A DNA stretch of 33,079 bases from Nitrospira sp. (GCA_025934915.1 JAICWG010000025.1:1-33079); one strand, 5' to 3'; positions 8,199 to 16,784 are shown, counted from the stretch's first letter. A program made the numbers and translations. The notes: generated from the sequence alone by a model not told the origin.

Positions 8199-9517
8199 CA
8201 TCGTTGACCATTACCCCAGGCCGGCCACTCAGGGGAACGACCACAGTTCCCGGCGACAAGTCTCTCACCCATCGGGCGATCATCCTCACCGCACTAGCGG
8301 AAGGAACGAGCACGATAGCGAGCTACTGCCAGGGAGAGGATTGCCTGAACACGATGAGGGCTTTTCAGGGGCTGGGAATTCCCATTACGCAGACTCCAAC
8401 CGAATTAACCGTCTGCGGGAAGGGGTTTTGGGGATTATCCGAACCAAGCGCTCCGATCGATTGCGGCAATTCCGGAACCGGCATCCGTCTGCTCACGGGC
8501 CTCTTGGCCGGACAAGATTTTTTCTCGGTGCTCACGGGCGACGAATCGATCAGGCGGCGCCCTATGGGACGGGTCGTCAAGCCGCTGCGCGAAATGGGTG
8601 CGGTCATCGGAGGTCGCAGGGGTGGAGAACTGGCTCCCTTGGCGATTACAGGAGCTGGTCTACATGGTATCGAGTACACGTCGTCCGTGGCCAGCGCACA
8701 GGTTAAGTCGTCGGTGCTTCTTGCCGGTCTATTTGCTCAAGGGAAGACTCGTTATAAGGAGCCGAGCCTGTCACGAGATCATACCGAGCGGATGTTTCAC
8801 TTCTTTGGAATCCCGCTCACGAATGAAGAAGGTGCCCTAGTCTTACAAGGGCGACCGTCTGTTGGATGGCGAGGCGTTGATGTGACCATTCCGGGCGATT
8901 TCTCCGCCGCCGCATTTTTCATCGTCGGAGCGACGATTGTACAGGGATCCGATATCACCATTCACAATGTCGGCATGAATCCGACCAGAATCGGCCTCAT
9001 CGAGGTCATGAGAAAGATGGGAGCCGAAATTCAGGTTCTGGGTCTGCGAGAAGCGACCGGCGAACCGGTCGGAGATCTTCGTGTGAAGTCTGCCCCACTG
9101 AAGGGCGTCACGATAGGCCATGACCTCATTCCCAAAACGATCGATGAATTTCCCGTGCTGTGCGTGGCTGCGGCTGTGGCGGATGGAGACACCGTGATTG
9201 TCGGAGCAGAGGAACTTCGGGTCAAAGAAAGTGATCGGATTGCCACCATGAGCCGCGAGTTGAAGACGATGGGGGCTCTGGTCGAGGAACGTCCGGACGG
9301 GATGATCATCCACGGATTAGGTCGCGGGGGGGGAAACGGCCGGCTGAAAGCTGCAGTCAAGGCCGAGAGCCATGGAGATCATCGTGTGGCCATGTCTCTC
9401 GCCATTGGTGGCCTTACAGCGGAAGAGAGTATGACGATTGCCGACACGAGTTGCGTGGATACGTCATTTCCCAATTTTGAGAAGGCACTCGTCGATCTGT
9501 TGGCGAAGCCTGTGTGA
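8195..9517 (+). CDS. aroA: 3-phosphoshikimate 1-carboxyvinyltransferase (EPSP synthase)
   Basis: Transfers enolpyruvyl from PEP to shikimate-3-phosphate; this is the glyphosate target step. The 440 residues have the two-domain family layout. PGDKSLTHRAIILTALAEG near the N-terminus binds both substrates, DCGNSGTGIRLLTGLLAG forms the PEP/glyphosate loop, and DESIRRRPMGRV follows. In the second domain are GDFSAAAFF, IDEFPVLCVAA with the catalytic Asp region, LRVKESDRI and GDHRVAMSLAI. The GNSGTG loop resembles Gram-positive-type enzymes more than the E. coli GNAGTA form. Glyphosate sensitivity cannot be read from this alone. Confidence 0.97.
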   Translation: MTSLTITPGRPLRGTTTVPGDKSLTHRAIILTALAEGTSTIASYCQGEDCLNTMRAFQGLGIPITQTPTELTVCGKGFWGLSEPSAPIDCGNSGTGIRLLTGLLAGQDFFSVLTGDESIRRRPMGRVVKPLREMGAVIGGRRGGELAPLAITGAGLHGIEYTSSVASAQVKSSVLLAGLFAQGKTRYKEPSLSRDHTERMFHFFGIPLTNEEGALVLQGRPSVGWRGVDVTIPGDFSAAAFFIVGATIVQGSDITIHNVGMNPTRIGLIEVMRKMGAEIQVLGLREATGEPVGDLRVKSAPLKGVTIGHDLIPKTIDEFPVLCVAAAVADGDTVIVGAEELRVKESDRIATMSRELKTMGALVEERPDGMIIHGLGRGGGNGRLKAAVKAESHGDHRVAMSLAIGGLTAEESMTIADTSCVDTSFPNFEKALVDLLAKPV

Positions 9518-9561
9518 AAGCGGTGTGTCGGATGGGACAGTTCGAAATTGAGAGGCGATGA

Positions 9562-10221
9562 GTGATTATTGCGATTGACGGACCGGCCGGAGTCGGCAAG
9601 AGCACAGTAGCCAAATTACTAGCGGCTCGTCTTGGTTACCTTTATCTGGATACAGGAGCACTGTACCGAGCCATCGCATGGAAAGTCTTGCAATCGAGTA
9701 TACGTCCGACCGATCATGAGCAAGTGGTCACATTATTGTCGACTACCTCGATTCATATGCAGTTTCATCATGGCATGATGCAGGTCTTGGTCGATGGCAT
9801 CGACGTTACCGGAGAACTTCGTACACCAGAAGTTACCGCAGCAGCCTCCGTCGTGTCCGCTATTCCGGCAGTCCGCGAATGGCTGTTGCCGATCCAACGT
9901 CAGATCGGCCAGAGGGGTTCGGTCGTCGCAGAGGGACGGGACATCGGCACCAAGGTCTTTCCAGCGGCACCATTCAAATTCTTTTTGGAGGCGGACGCAG
10001 ATGTACGAGTTGCACGGCGGCACAGTGAGCTGGTCGCTGCGGGCCGTAGTGGGACGGTTGAAACGACGTTCCGGGATCTGTCGGACCGGGATCGGCGTGA
10101 TCGGACCCGTTCGGTCGACCCATTGGTTCCAGCGGGTGACGTGCGACTCATCGATACCTCTGCACTCAGCCCTGACCAAGTGGTGGAGCAGATGATTGTG
10201 GTTGTGTCGACCGGGTCGTGA
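9562..10221 (+). CDS. cmk: Cytidylate kinase
   Basis: Phosphorylates CMP/dCMP with ATP. The P-loop GPAGVGKST is at residues 7-15, followed by LGYLYLDTGALYRAIAWKV with the NMP-binding Asp and Arg. VVAEGRDIGTKVFP matches the conserved Cmk segment, and the lid-like RDLSDRDRRDRTR is near 175. The 219-residue length is typical. It starts at GTG 9562 with GAGAGG upstream; the nearby ATG at 9558 is out of frame. The stop overlaps the GTG start of plsC, so the two are likely coupled. The cmk-plsC-rpsA order is common in bacteria. Confidence 0.96.
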   Translation: MIIAIDGPAGVGKSTVAKLLAARLGYLYLDTGALYRAIAWKVLQSSIRPTDHEQVVTLLSTTSIHMQFHHGMMQVLVDGIDVTGELRTPEVTAAASVVSAIPAVREWLLPIQRQIGQRGSVVAEGRDIGTKVFPAAPFKFFLEADADVRVARRHSELVAAGRSGTVETTFRDLSDRDRRDRTRSVDPLVPAGDVRLIDTSALSPDQVVEQMIVVVSTGS

Positions 10222-10910
10222 GCGGGGTAGTCTATGGAATTTTGTGGGTTTTGGTGCGAATCGGTGGATGGGTTTGCTTTCGGTATCGCGTAGAAGGTCG
10301 GGTTCCTCAGACCGGGGGGGTGCTGATCGCCGCAAACCATGCCAGCTATCTCGATATTCCCTTGCTCGGCTGTGGGATACGTCGAAGGGCCTGGTACTTG
10401 GGACGGAATGACTTGTTTCCGATTCCAGTATTGAACGGAATTTTGCAGACGTTGGGCTGGATACCGGTGAGGTTGGGACGCCTAGACCGAGAGGCGTTTG
10501 GAAAAGCGATCAACCTGATTCGAGCAGGTAACGCGGTGGTCATTTTTCCGGAAGGCGGACGCAGCCACGATGGCCACCTTCGGCCTCCGAAGGCTGGTAT
10601 TGGAGTGATTGTATCGCAGACGGGATGTCCGGTCGTTCCAGCATATCTGAAGGGGACCTTCGATGTGCTCCCCACGGGGGCACGCTGGCCTCGGTTGCGT
10701 CAGATCACGGTACGATTCGGGGATCCTATTCAGTTCGAAACGGGGAAACAAAAAGAGAGGGCGGAAACGAAACACTTCTATCAACAGGTCAGCCGCACGG
10801 TGATTGAGCATATTGCAGCCTTAGGTCAAGTCCCCGTTCCAAATGGAAGAAATGACCGGGCTCCGGAAACACCGAACAGGCCGACCGCCGATACTCACAA
10901 TGCTGAGTGA
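10218..10910 (+). CDS. plsC: 1-acyl-sn-glycerol-3-phosphate acyltransferase
   Basis: Acylates lysophosphatidate to phosphatidate at the inner membrane. The catalytic NHASYLD motif (H41, D46, the HX4D box) is in place, and the acceptor-binding FPEGGRS is at 110-116. LGWIPVRLGRLD and the VPAYLKGT block follow in family order. An N-terminal hydrophobic helix (YGILWVLVRIGGWVCF) anchors it. The start is GTG 10218, overlapping the cmk stop. The roughly 35-residue tail past the core is polar and carries no motif I recognise. Confidence 0.93.
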   Translation: MSGVVYGILWVLVRIGGWVCFRYRVEGRVPQTGGVLIAANHASYLDIPLLGCGIRRRAWYLGRNDLFPIPVLNGILQTLGWIPVRLGRLDREAFGKAINLIRAGNAVVIFPEGGRSHDGHLRPPKAGIGVIVSQTGCPVVPAYLKGTFDVLPTGARWPRLRQITVRFGDPIQFETGKQKERAETKHFYQQVSRTVIEHIAALGQVPVPNGRNDRAPETPNRPTADTHNAE

Positions 10911-10965
10911 GCCCGGCGACTTCACCATCAGCACCCGACGAGAGTCGGAAGAGTAGGACGTTCAT

Positions 10966-12681
10966 ATGAGTACGGTATCCAACAGCAGTGACGCTCAGTT
11001 AGACCGCAATGCATTGGCGGCATTGTACGAAGAAACCTTCCGTAATCTGGAAGAGGGCACGATTACAGAAGGCCGTGTAGTGGCTCTGACCAAAGACAAG
11101 GTCGTCGTTGATATCGGATACAAATCAGAGGGCATGATCCCGAGCGATCAGTTCTCTTCCGAGGAACTTCATAGCATCAAGATCGGCGACCGACTCCAAG
11201 TGTATATCGAAGAATGTGAAGATGCAGACGGCAATCTCGTTCTTTCCAAGGAAAAAGCGGACAAGATGAAGATTTGGGAAGAACTCGAAAAGCTCTACAA
11301 AGAAGAGAAGAGTATCGAAGGCAAGATTGTCTCACGCATCAAGGGCGGTATGATGGTCGATATCGGCGTTAAAGCATTCTTGCCAGGTTCGCAGATTGAC
11401 CTCCATCCGGTGCGTGATCTGGATGGGCTTGTTGGAAAGACTTTCCCCCTCAAGATCATCAAAATCAACCATAGGCGAGGCAATGTGGTCGTGTCGCGTC
11501 GCGTGCTGTTGGAAGAAACCAGGGATAAAAAACGGCAGACGACGCTGGCCAATCTCAAAGAAGGTCAGCTCATTCAGGGCACCGTCAAGAACATCACCGA
11601 TTACGGGTCGTTCATCGACCTCGGCGGTATTGATGGGTTGCTGCACATTACCGACATGTCCTGGGGTCGAGTTGGACATCCATCGGAACTGTTTATGGTG
11701 GGAGACAAGGTTGAAGTCACGGTGTTGAAATACGATCGTGAAACAGGTCGTATTTCTCTGGGACTCAAGCAGAAGAGTGCGGATCCCTGGACGAATGTCG
11801 CCGGCAAGTATCCCATCGGTACCAGGGTTCGTGGTCGTGTGGTCAGCCTGACCGATTATGGAGCGTTCGTGGAACTTGAGCCGGGAGTTGAGGGATTGGT
11901 GCATGTGTCGGAGATGTCATGGACGCACGAAGTCCGACATCCATCGAGAGTCGTGGCGGTCGGAGATCAAGTGGAAGCCGCGGTGCTCAACGTCGACCCC
12001 GCGAGCCGCAAGATCTCATTGGGCATGAAACAGACGGCGCCCAACCCTTGGGATATGATCGAGGGCAAGTATCCGATCGGAACCCATATCGAAGGAAAGG
12101 TGAAGAGTCTGACCGATTTCGGTGCCTTTGTCGGACTTGAAGAGGGAATCGACGGACTCATCCATATTTCGGACATGTCTTGGACGAAGCATATCAAGCA
12201 TCCCTCTGAGTTGTTCAAAAAAGGGCAAAAAGTGGAAGCTGTCGTGTTGCGCATCGACAAAGAGAAAGAGCGTCTCTCGTTGGGGTACAAACAGTTGGCG
12301 CGTGATCCCTGGGATGAGGCGATTCCTGCGCGGTATCACGTCGGCGATTCAGTGACCGGCAAGGTATCGAAAGTCGCCGATTTTGGAATCTTCATCGAAT
12401 TGGAGGGTGGGGTGGAAGGCTTGATCCATGTCAGCGAATCCGGTCTTGAGTCTTCCGTGAAGCTGGAAGAAAAGTTTAAGTTGCAGGACGACGTCACGGC
12501 GAAGATAATCAAAGTTGATCGAGAGGAACGCAAAATAGCCCTTAGTCTTCGTGATCATCAACTGGATTGGGAGCGCAAACAGGTTGATGACTATCACTCG
12601 GCACAAGGCGCGCTGGACCAGAGTCTGGGCCGGGCAGCTAAACAGAGCCGGAAACGGTCGCAATCGGAAGATCCAAGCTAA
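10966..12681 (+). CDS. rpsA: 30S ribosomal protein S1
   Basis: This 571-residue protein has six S1 RNA-binding domains. The signatures in order are EGRVVALTKDKVVVDIGYKSEG, VSRIKGGMMVDIGVKAFLP, VKNITDYGSFIDLGGIDGLLH, VVSLTDYGAFVELEPGVEGLVH, VKSLTDFGAFVGLEEGIDGLIH and VSKVADFGIFIELEGGVEGLIH. The first two are divergent, as expected for ribosome docking, while three to six are canonical mRNA-binding repeats. It recruits structured mRNAs to the 30S subunit. The start is ATG 10966. The C-terminal tail is basic and Ser-rich (QSRKRSQSEDPS). Confidence 0.97.
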   Translation: MSTVSNSSDAQLDRNALAALYEETFRNLEEGTITEGRVVALTKDKVVVDIGYKSEGMIPSDQFSSEELHSIKIGDRLQVYIEECEDADGNLVLSKEKADKMKIWEELEKLYKEEKSIEGKIVSRIKGGMMVDIGVKAFLPGSQIDLHPVRDLDGLVGKTFPLKIIKINHRRGNVVVSRRVLLEETRDKKRQTTLANLKEGQLIQGTVKNITDYGSFIDLGGIDGLLHITDMSWGRVGHPSELFMVGDKVEVTVLKYDRETGRISLGLKQKSADPWTNVAGKYPIGTRVRGRVVSLTDYGAFVELEPGVEGLVHVSEMSWTHEVRHPSRVVAVGDQVEAAVLNVDPASRKISLGMKQTAPNPWDMIEGKYPIGTHIEGKVKSLTDFGAFVGLEEGIDGLIHISDMSWTKHIKHPSELFKKGQKVEAVVLRIDKEKERLSLGYKQLARDPWDEAIPARYHVGDSVTGKVSKVADFGIFIELEGGVEGLIHVSESGLESSVKLEEKFKLQDDVTAKIIKVDREERKIALSLRDHQLDWERKQVDDYHSAQGALDQSLGRAAKQSRKRSQSEDPS

Positions 12682-12717
12682 GTCGGCTTGTTTGAGGAAG
12701 AGTGCAGGATACGAGCA

Positions 12718-13620
12718 ATGGCGGATGAAGTGACACAGACGGAACACCCGCGTAAGCGCCATCTGTTGCGGAAAATCTTTTGGCTTTTCGCGATGGGGCT
12801 GGGGGGCTTGATTCTGATCAATCTCTTTTTTCCCGATCTTGATCTGTCAAGCGACGATCGAATCGCTCTGGTTCGAGTCGAAGGAGTCATTTTGGATTCT
12901 CAGACGACCATTGGAGAGCTGAAGCGATTCAGCGAGAATCCTTCTGTCAAAGCCATCGTCATAAGAATTGATAGTCCCGGGGGTGGCGTCGTGCCATCGC
13001 AAGAGATCTACGATGCAGTCAAACGGATCAGAAGCAAGAACAACAAGGCGGTGATCGCCTCGATGGGGAGTGTTGCCGCATCGGGAGGGTATTACATCGC
13101 GGCTGCAACGGATCGGATCGTGGCCAACCCCGGGACTCTGACCGGTAGCATCGGAGTCATCATGGAAATGGCCAACGTGGAAGGATTACTCCAGAAGATC
13201 GGTGTGGAAGGGGTTGTCATTAAGAGCGGGAAATATAAGGATGTGGGGTCACCACTCCGGAAGATGAGCGCGGACGAACGAGGTTTGTTGCAAGCCGTGA
13301 TGGATGATGTCCACAAACAGTTTATCGAAGCGGTGGCCGAAGGCCGTTCGCTCGAACTTCGGGCTGCTCAAGCGTTGGCCGACGGTAGAATTTTTACAGG
13401 ACGCCAGGCCAAGGAAGCAAAGCTGGTCGACGAACTGGGCGACTTGGAAGATGCCATTCAATTGGCTGCGGAGCTGGTAGGGATCGAGGGGGAACCGAAG
13501 GTCGTCGAGCCACGGCGCCGCTTTTCCCTTCGCGAAATTCTGGACTCGAAACTCCACATGATGTTTCCGAAGTTGGATATGCAACCGGGCATGAGCTTGA
13601 AATACCTTATGGCCTTCTAG
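12718..13620 (+). CDS. sppA: Signal peptide peptidase SppA (short form)
   Basis: A membrane-anchored Ser-Lys protease that degrades released signal peptides. One transmembrane helix spans about residues 18-38 (RKIFWLFAMGLGGLILINLFF) after a basic N-terminus. The nucleophile is probably S122 in GSVAASGGYY, and the general-base Lys lies in SGKYKDVGSP (about K174). VIRIDSPGGG is the oxyanion region. The 300-residue length matches the single-domain 36-kDa type rather than the E. coli double-length form. ATG 12718 is preferred over the in-frame TTG at 12688 because AGGA precedes it. It follows rpsA closely and precedes the HU/IHF gene. Confidence 0.93.
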   Translation: MADEVTQTEHPRKRHLLRKIFWLFAMGLGGLILINLFFPDLDLSSDDRIALVRVEGVILDSQTTIGELKRFSENPSVKAIVIRIDSPGGGVVPSQEIYDAVKRIRSKNNKAVIASMGSVAASGGYYIAAATDRIVANPGTLTGSIGVIMEMANVEGLLQKIGVEGVVIKSGKYKDVGSPLRKMSADERGLLQAVMDDVHKQFIEAVAEGRSLELRAAQALADGRIFTGRQAKEAKLVDELGDLEDAIQLAAELVGIEGEPKVVEPRRRFSLREILDSKLHMMFPKLDMQPGMSLKYLMAF

Positions 13621-13668
13621 CCGTATCAATGAAGGTGTGGTGATTCTCGAGACGAAGGGAGCGTGGAT

Positions 13669-13947
13669 ATGACCAAGGCGCAGATCATCGAAAAAGTTTC
13701 TGAGCAAGTCACCACCTTGACGAAGCGACAGGCAGAAGTGGTCGTCAACACCATTTTCGATTGTGTCAGAGATTCGTTGAAAACCGGCGATAAAACTGAG
13801 ATTCGAGGCTTCGGCAGCTTTCGGTTGCGCGCTCGTCGAATGAAGGAAGGGCGGAATCCAAAGACTGGAGAGACGGTTGCCGTACCGGCCAAGCGGGTTC
13901 CGTTTTTCAAGGCCGGCAAGGAGCTGAAGGAATTGCTCAATCAATAG
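13669..13947 (+). CDS. HU/IHF family nucleoid DNA-binding protein
   Basis: This 92-residue protein starts MTKAQIIEKVSEQ, has the hinge GFGSFRLRARRMKEGRNPKTGE with the intercalating-Pro arm, and ends VPFFKAGKELKELLNQ. It dimerises and bends DNA. The rpsA-proximal position and the extended ERxGRNPxTGE-like arm resemble IHF beta, but I cannot separate IHF from HU on this alone. ATG 13669 follows GGGAG by about 8 bases; an in-frame GTG at 13663 would add two residues. Confidence 0.92.
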   Translation: MTKAQIIEKVSEQVTTLTKRQAEVVVNTIFDCVRDSLKTGDKTEIRGFGSFRLRARRMKEGRNPKTGETVAVPAKRVPFFKAGKELKELLNQ

Positions 13948-13972
13948 CGAACGGCCGGTTGAAAAGGAACCA

Positions 13973-14974
13973 ATGTCCACATCAGATTCTTCGCAGACGC
14001 ATACAACGGAAATCAACTGGACAGACGGTGCGCTCAAACGAATGGAGCGTGCACCAATATTTCTGCGCGGCATGGTGCGTCGTTTGGCTGAAAAAAAAGC
14101 GCGTGAATTGGGGTACGAGGAAATCACCGAGGAGACTCTCGAGCAGTTTAAGGGACAAATGATGGGACGCATGGGCGGTGAAGCCGGTATGGCATCTGCT
14201 GTCGAAGAGATGGTCAATGGTCGTCTTCCATGGACCGCCGCCGCTAAAGAACGGTTGGAAACGGTGCCCGAATTTATGCGAGTGATGATCAAGCAGATTG
14301 CGGAGGAAATCGCAAAAGAACGGGGGCATCTCGAAGTGAACGTCGAGTTGTTTGAAAAAGTGGAAGCGCTTGGTGACCTTCACGAGGAGTGCGGACCCCC
14401 GATGGAATGGACCGAGGATGCACTGGCGCTGCTTCAAGACAAGTTAAAGCAATCGCCGCCCATCGCGCTGGAATTCGTGACCGATATGTTGAAGCGAGAT
14501 ACGGAAGATTTCGCCAGGGCCAACAAACTGATCCACATCGATGCATCGGTTCTGCAGGACCTGTGGGAAGCACCCCAAGAACGAATTGCCTGGACCGACG
14601 AGGCATGGAAGCGGCTTCAGACGTCTCCGGATTTCGTGCGTAGTGGGATCAGAAAAGCAGCCGAACGGCGAGCCCGTAAGATGGGATTGAAAGAAATCGA
14701 TTCCGACCATCTGACGACGTTTCGGAATCAGGCGATGATGAAAGCCGTCAAGCGTATCCGTTCATTCGGATATCATGAACTGACGTTCGCTGCCTTTGAG
14801 ACCGCCCTCCAAAAAACCAAACGTCTGCAGGGTAACGATCAGGCGGAAAAGCGTCTCCAAGAGATACGAGGACACTTTGCCGATCCAATGACAAAAAAGC
14901 CGGAAGGCGGGACCCTGGGAGCCGAGCTCATGGATCGTTTCCGTAAGTACCTCAAAGGTGAAGGAACACTCTGA
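13973..14974 (+). CDS. Protein of four PCP_red (protochlorophyllide reductase-like) repeats
   Basis: This 333-residue soluble protein is built of four copies of a roughly 45-residue helical unit that opens with a Trp-Thr: WTDGALKRMERAPIFLRGMV (about 16), WTAAAKERLETVPEFMRVMI (about 87), WTEDALALLQDKLKQSPP (about 145) and WTDEAWKRLQTSPDFVRSGI (about 204). Repeats 1, 2 and 4 continue with a basic helix (RRLAEKKARELGYEEIT; RKAAERRARKMGLKEID) matching the C-terminal domain of light-independent protochlorophyllide reductase subunit BchB (PF08369, assigned from memory). The third is degenerate. No Cys ligands or catalytic domain is present and no other chlorophyll gene is nearby, so the function is unknown. 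It follows the HU gene by 25 bases and is probably cotranscribed. Confidence 0.8.
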   Translation: MSTSDSSQTHTTEINWTDGALKRMERAPIFLRGMVRRLAEKKARELGYEEITEETLEQFKGQMMGRMGGEAGMASAVEEMVNGRLPWTAAAKERLETVPEFMRVMIKQIAEEIAKERGHLEVNVELFEKVEALGDLHEECGPPMEWTEDALALLQDKLKQSPPIALEFVTDMLKRDTEDFARANKLIHIDASVLQDLWEAPQERIAWTDEAWKRLQTSPDFVRSGIRKAAERRARKMGLKEIDSDHLTTFRNQAMMKAVKRIRSFGYHELTFAAFETALQKTKRLQGNDQAEKRLQEIRGHFADPMTKKPEGGTLGAELMDRFRKYLKGEGTL

Positions 14975-15049
14975 CGCTTCGAAACCATTCACCCGCCCAT
15001 TCCAACGTATTTTCCAAAAACACCCCAACCAACCCGGACCAGAATCTCT

Positions 15050-15370
15050 TCAGTGAGCTTCCACCTGCTGGGGCCAAAACTTGTGTCGGATTTGGGGAAG
15101 CGGTTCGTTGTCAAAATTGGGAATGTCATAGAGACAACGATCGATCGTTGCGACCTCGTCTTCGGTCAACGGCAACGTCACTTTTTTCTTCCAGAACTGA
15201 TCGAGTGTAAAATAGTCGGCCGACTGAGGCTTCTGCGCCAATAACTCCTGCATTTTTTTGAAGCCCGGCGTATCAACGCCAGGGATACGTCCCTTGTTTC
15301 GATCATGACACCAGGTTAGCACCTCGGCAATTCCGTACATCGTAATATCGACATTCACAATTTTGCTCAT
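15050..15370 (-). CDS. Conserved-looking small protein of unknown function
   Basis: 106 residues with no signal peptide or membrane segment. It starts MSKIVNVDITMYGIAEVLTW and is rich in charged and aromatic residues (FTLDQFWKKKVTLPLTEDE). I do not recognise the family. It is a convincing gene: ATG 15370 has a strong AGGAGG 6-7 bases upstream, and TTGAAT-N18-TATGAT lies just above it. It is transcribed convergently towards the PCP_red gene and divergently from the lipoprotein gene at 15541. Confidence 0.7.
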   Translation of the reverse strand: MSKIVNVDITMYGIAEVLTWCHDRNKGRIPGVDTPGFKKMQELLAQKPQSADYFTLDQFWKKKVTLPLTEDEVATIDRCLYDIPNFDNEPLPQIRHKFWPQQVEAH

Positions 15371-15395
15371 GACTTCCTCCTACAAGCAACGGCGC

Positions 15396-15425
15396 ATCAT
15401 AGCGTAAGTGGCAGGCGAAATTCAA
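15396..15425 (-). promoter_or_regulatory. Predicted sigma70-type promoter for the minus-strand gene at 15370
   Basis: On the minus strand the -35 box TTGAAT is the complement of 15420-15425 and the -10 box TATGAT is the complement of 15396-15401, with an 18-base spacer. The predicted transcript starts about 20 bases before the AUG and would just include the AGGAGG site. Confidence 0.5.
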
Positions 15426-15450
15426 AGGCCGAGGAAGTCCTGTCGGCAGA

Positions 15451-15479
15451 TTGCGAGGGATAAGATGCCTCTGTATACT
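15451..15479 (+). promoter_or_regulatory. Predicted sigma70-type promoter for the FG-GAP lipoprotein
   Basis: TTGCGA at 15451-15456 and TATACT at 15474-15479 have an ideal 17-base spacer. Transcription would start near 15486, leaving a leader of about 55 bases before GTG 15541. It is back to back with the predicted minus-strand promoter at 15396-15425. Confidence 0.5.
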
Positions 15480-15540
15480 GGGTCTTCCGATTCCATCATC
15501 ATAGGCCCATTGGTCCAGCAGGGTTGGGTATCGAAGGGTT

Positions 15541-16731
15541 GTGAATATTCTGATTGAACGAAAATCCCACGCGGCCAGACTGCTTCTCTTCCTCCTCTCT
15601 CTTCTTATCGGTCACGGCCTGTGGGCTTGTTCCAAGAGCGAGCCCTATAACCCACCTGACCCCTTTTATTATTTTGCCAGCTACAAAGTCGGCAAGAATC
15701 CCACCACTATTACCACCGAAGATCTTAATCACGACTCGTTCACCGATCTCGTCACCACCAATATTGCGAGTAATACCCTCTCGATTCTGTTGGGGAATGG
15801 TGACGGTACATTCAGGGATCAGGTTCAGCTACATGTCTGTCAGGAACCGCGCTCTCTCGTAATGAGCAATTTCAATCAAGACCGACACGCCGATGTGGCC
15901 CTGGCATGCTCCGGCGGGGACGAGATCATGATTTTGCTGGGCCATGGAGATGGAAAGTTTGAACAGGGCCCACGTTATCCGGTGCATCGTGCACCGATTG
16001 CACTGGCTGCCGATGATATCAATGGCGATCATCATACAGATCTTGTCGTCGCTCTACGGAACGACAAGGTCAAAGTCTTTCTAGGGAATGGGACCGGCGA
16101 GTTTCACCACGGCGCTCAGTACGAACATGGAGACACTCCCACATCAGTTGCCCTGTCAGATCTTAATGCTGATGGGAAATTGGACTTGGCAGTGACAAAT
16201 GGCGGGCCTATGTCGAATGCCGTCACCATTTGGCTCGGGAACGGTGACGGTTCCTTTCGAGATCCCAAAGACTATTCGACGGGCCACCGACCTCTTGGCG
16301 TGAGTTTTGCCGACTTCAATAACGATCATCACCGGGATCTACTGGTCATCAACGGAGAGCAGGATAGCTTCACGACGTTTCTCGGCAACGGCAACGCGAC
16401 ATTCCGACCCGGCAAGGATTCCGGGGCTGATGCCGGTCCCAATTTTGGGTTGGCGCGGGATTTCAATGGCGATCGATTAGAGGATGTCGCGATCGTGAAT
16501 ATCCAGTCGAATGATCTGTCGATCTTGTTCGGGAAAGGCGATGGCACCTTTCATTATCCTCCGAGAAATTACCGTACGAAGTTCGGTCCGTTTGCTCTTT
16601 CGTCATTTCGTGTCACGACCTCCGGGCTAGAAGAACCGGGACTAGCCATTGCCGATAACGGAAGCGGCAGCGTCTCGATTTTTCTTCACCATGGACTCAA
16701 ACCAGTCGCGAAGTCGGAGGCAAGAGAGTAG
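15541..16731 (+). CDS. FG-GAP/VCBS-repeat beta-propeller lipoprotein
   Basis: 396 residues. The N-terminus has a basic stretch and a hydrophobic core (LLLFLLSLLIGHG) ending LWAC, a slightly loose lipobox, so export and lipid anchoring at Cys30 are likely. The rest is at least six FG-GAP repeats of about 55 residues, each with a D-x-N-x-D calcium-loop-like motif (DLNHDSFTDL, NFNQDRHADV, DINGDHHTDL, DLNADGKLDL, DFNNDHHRDL, DFNGDRLEDV) and an LGNGDGTF-type turn. It should fold as an integrin-like propeller on the cell surface or in the periplasm, mediating binding or adhesion by analogy. In most loops the usual Gly after the third Asp is replaced, often by His. The start is GTG 15541 with AAGGG very close upstream. 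Confidence 0.85.
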   Translation: MNILIERKSHAARLLLFLLSLLIGHGLWACSKSEPYNPPDPFYYFASYKVGKNPTTITTEDLNHDSFTDLVTTNIASNTLSILLGNGDGTFRDQVQLHVCQEPRSLVMSNFNQDRHADVALACSGGDEIMILLGHGDGKFEQGPRYPVHRAPIALAADDINGDHHTDLVVALRNDKVKVFLGNGTGEFHHGAQYEHGDTPTSVALSDLNADGKLDLAVTNGGPMSNAVTIWLGNGDGSFRDPKDYSTGHRPLGVSFADFNNDHHRDLLVINGEQDSFTTFLGNGNATFRPGKDSGADAGPNFGLARDFNGDRLEDVAIVNIQSNDLSILFGKGDGTFHYPPRNYRTKFGPFALSSFRVTTSGLEEPGLAIADNGSGSVSIFLHHGLKPVAKSEARE

Positions 16732-16755
16732 GAAGCGAACGATCACCGTCTATTC

Positions 16756-16784
16756 TTGACAGCCTGGAGGGCCTTCGCTAGAGT
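16756..16784 (+). promoter_or_regulatory. Predicted sigma70-type promoter
   Basis: TTGACA at 16756-16761 and TAGAGT at 16779-16784 are spaced 17 bases apart. The expected start of transcription is near 16791. That places an in-frame TTG at 16790 at the very 5' end and favours ATG 16826 as the start of the small membrane protein that follows. Confidence 0.5.

Noticed and set aside
13249-14292. Long open frame on the minus strand opposite sppA, HU and the PCP_red gene
   Set aside because: It crosses three well-supported genes, has low-complexity Ser/Arg-rich translation and no ribosome-binding site; it is a codon-bias shadow.
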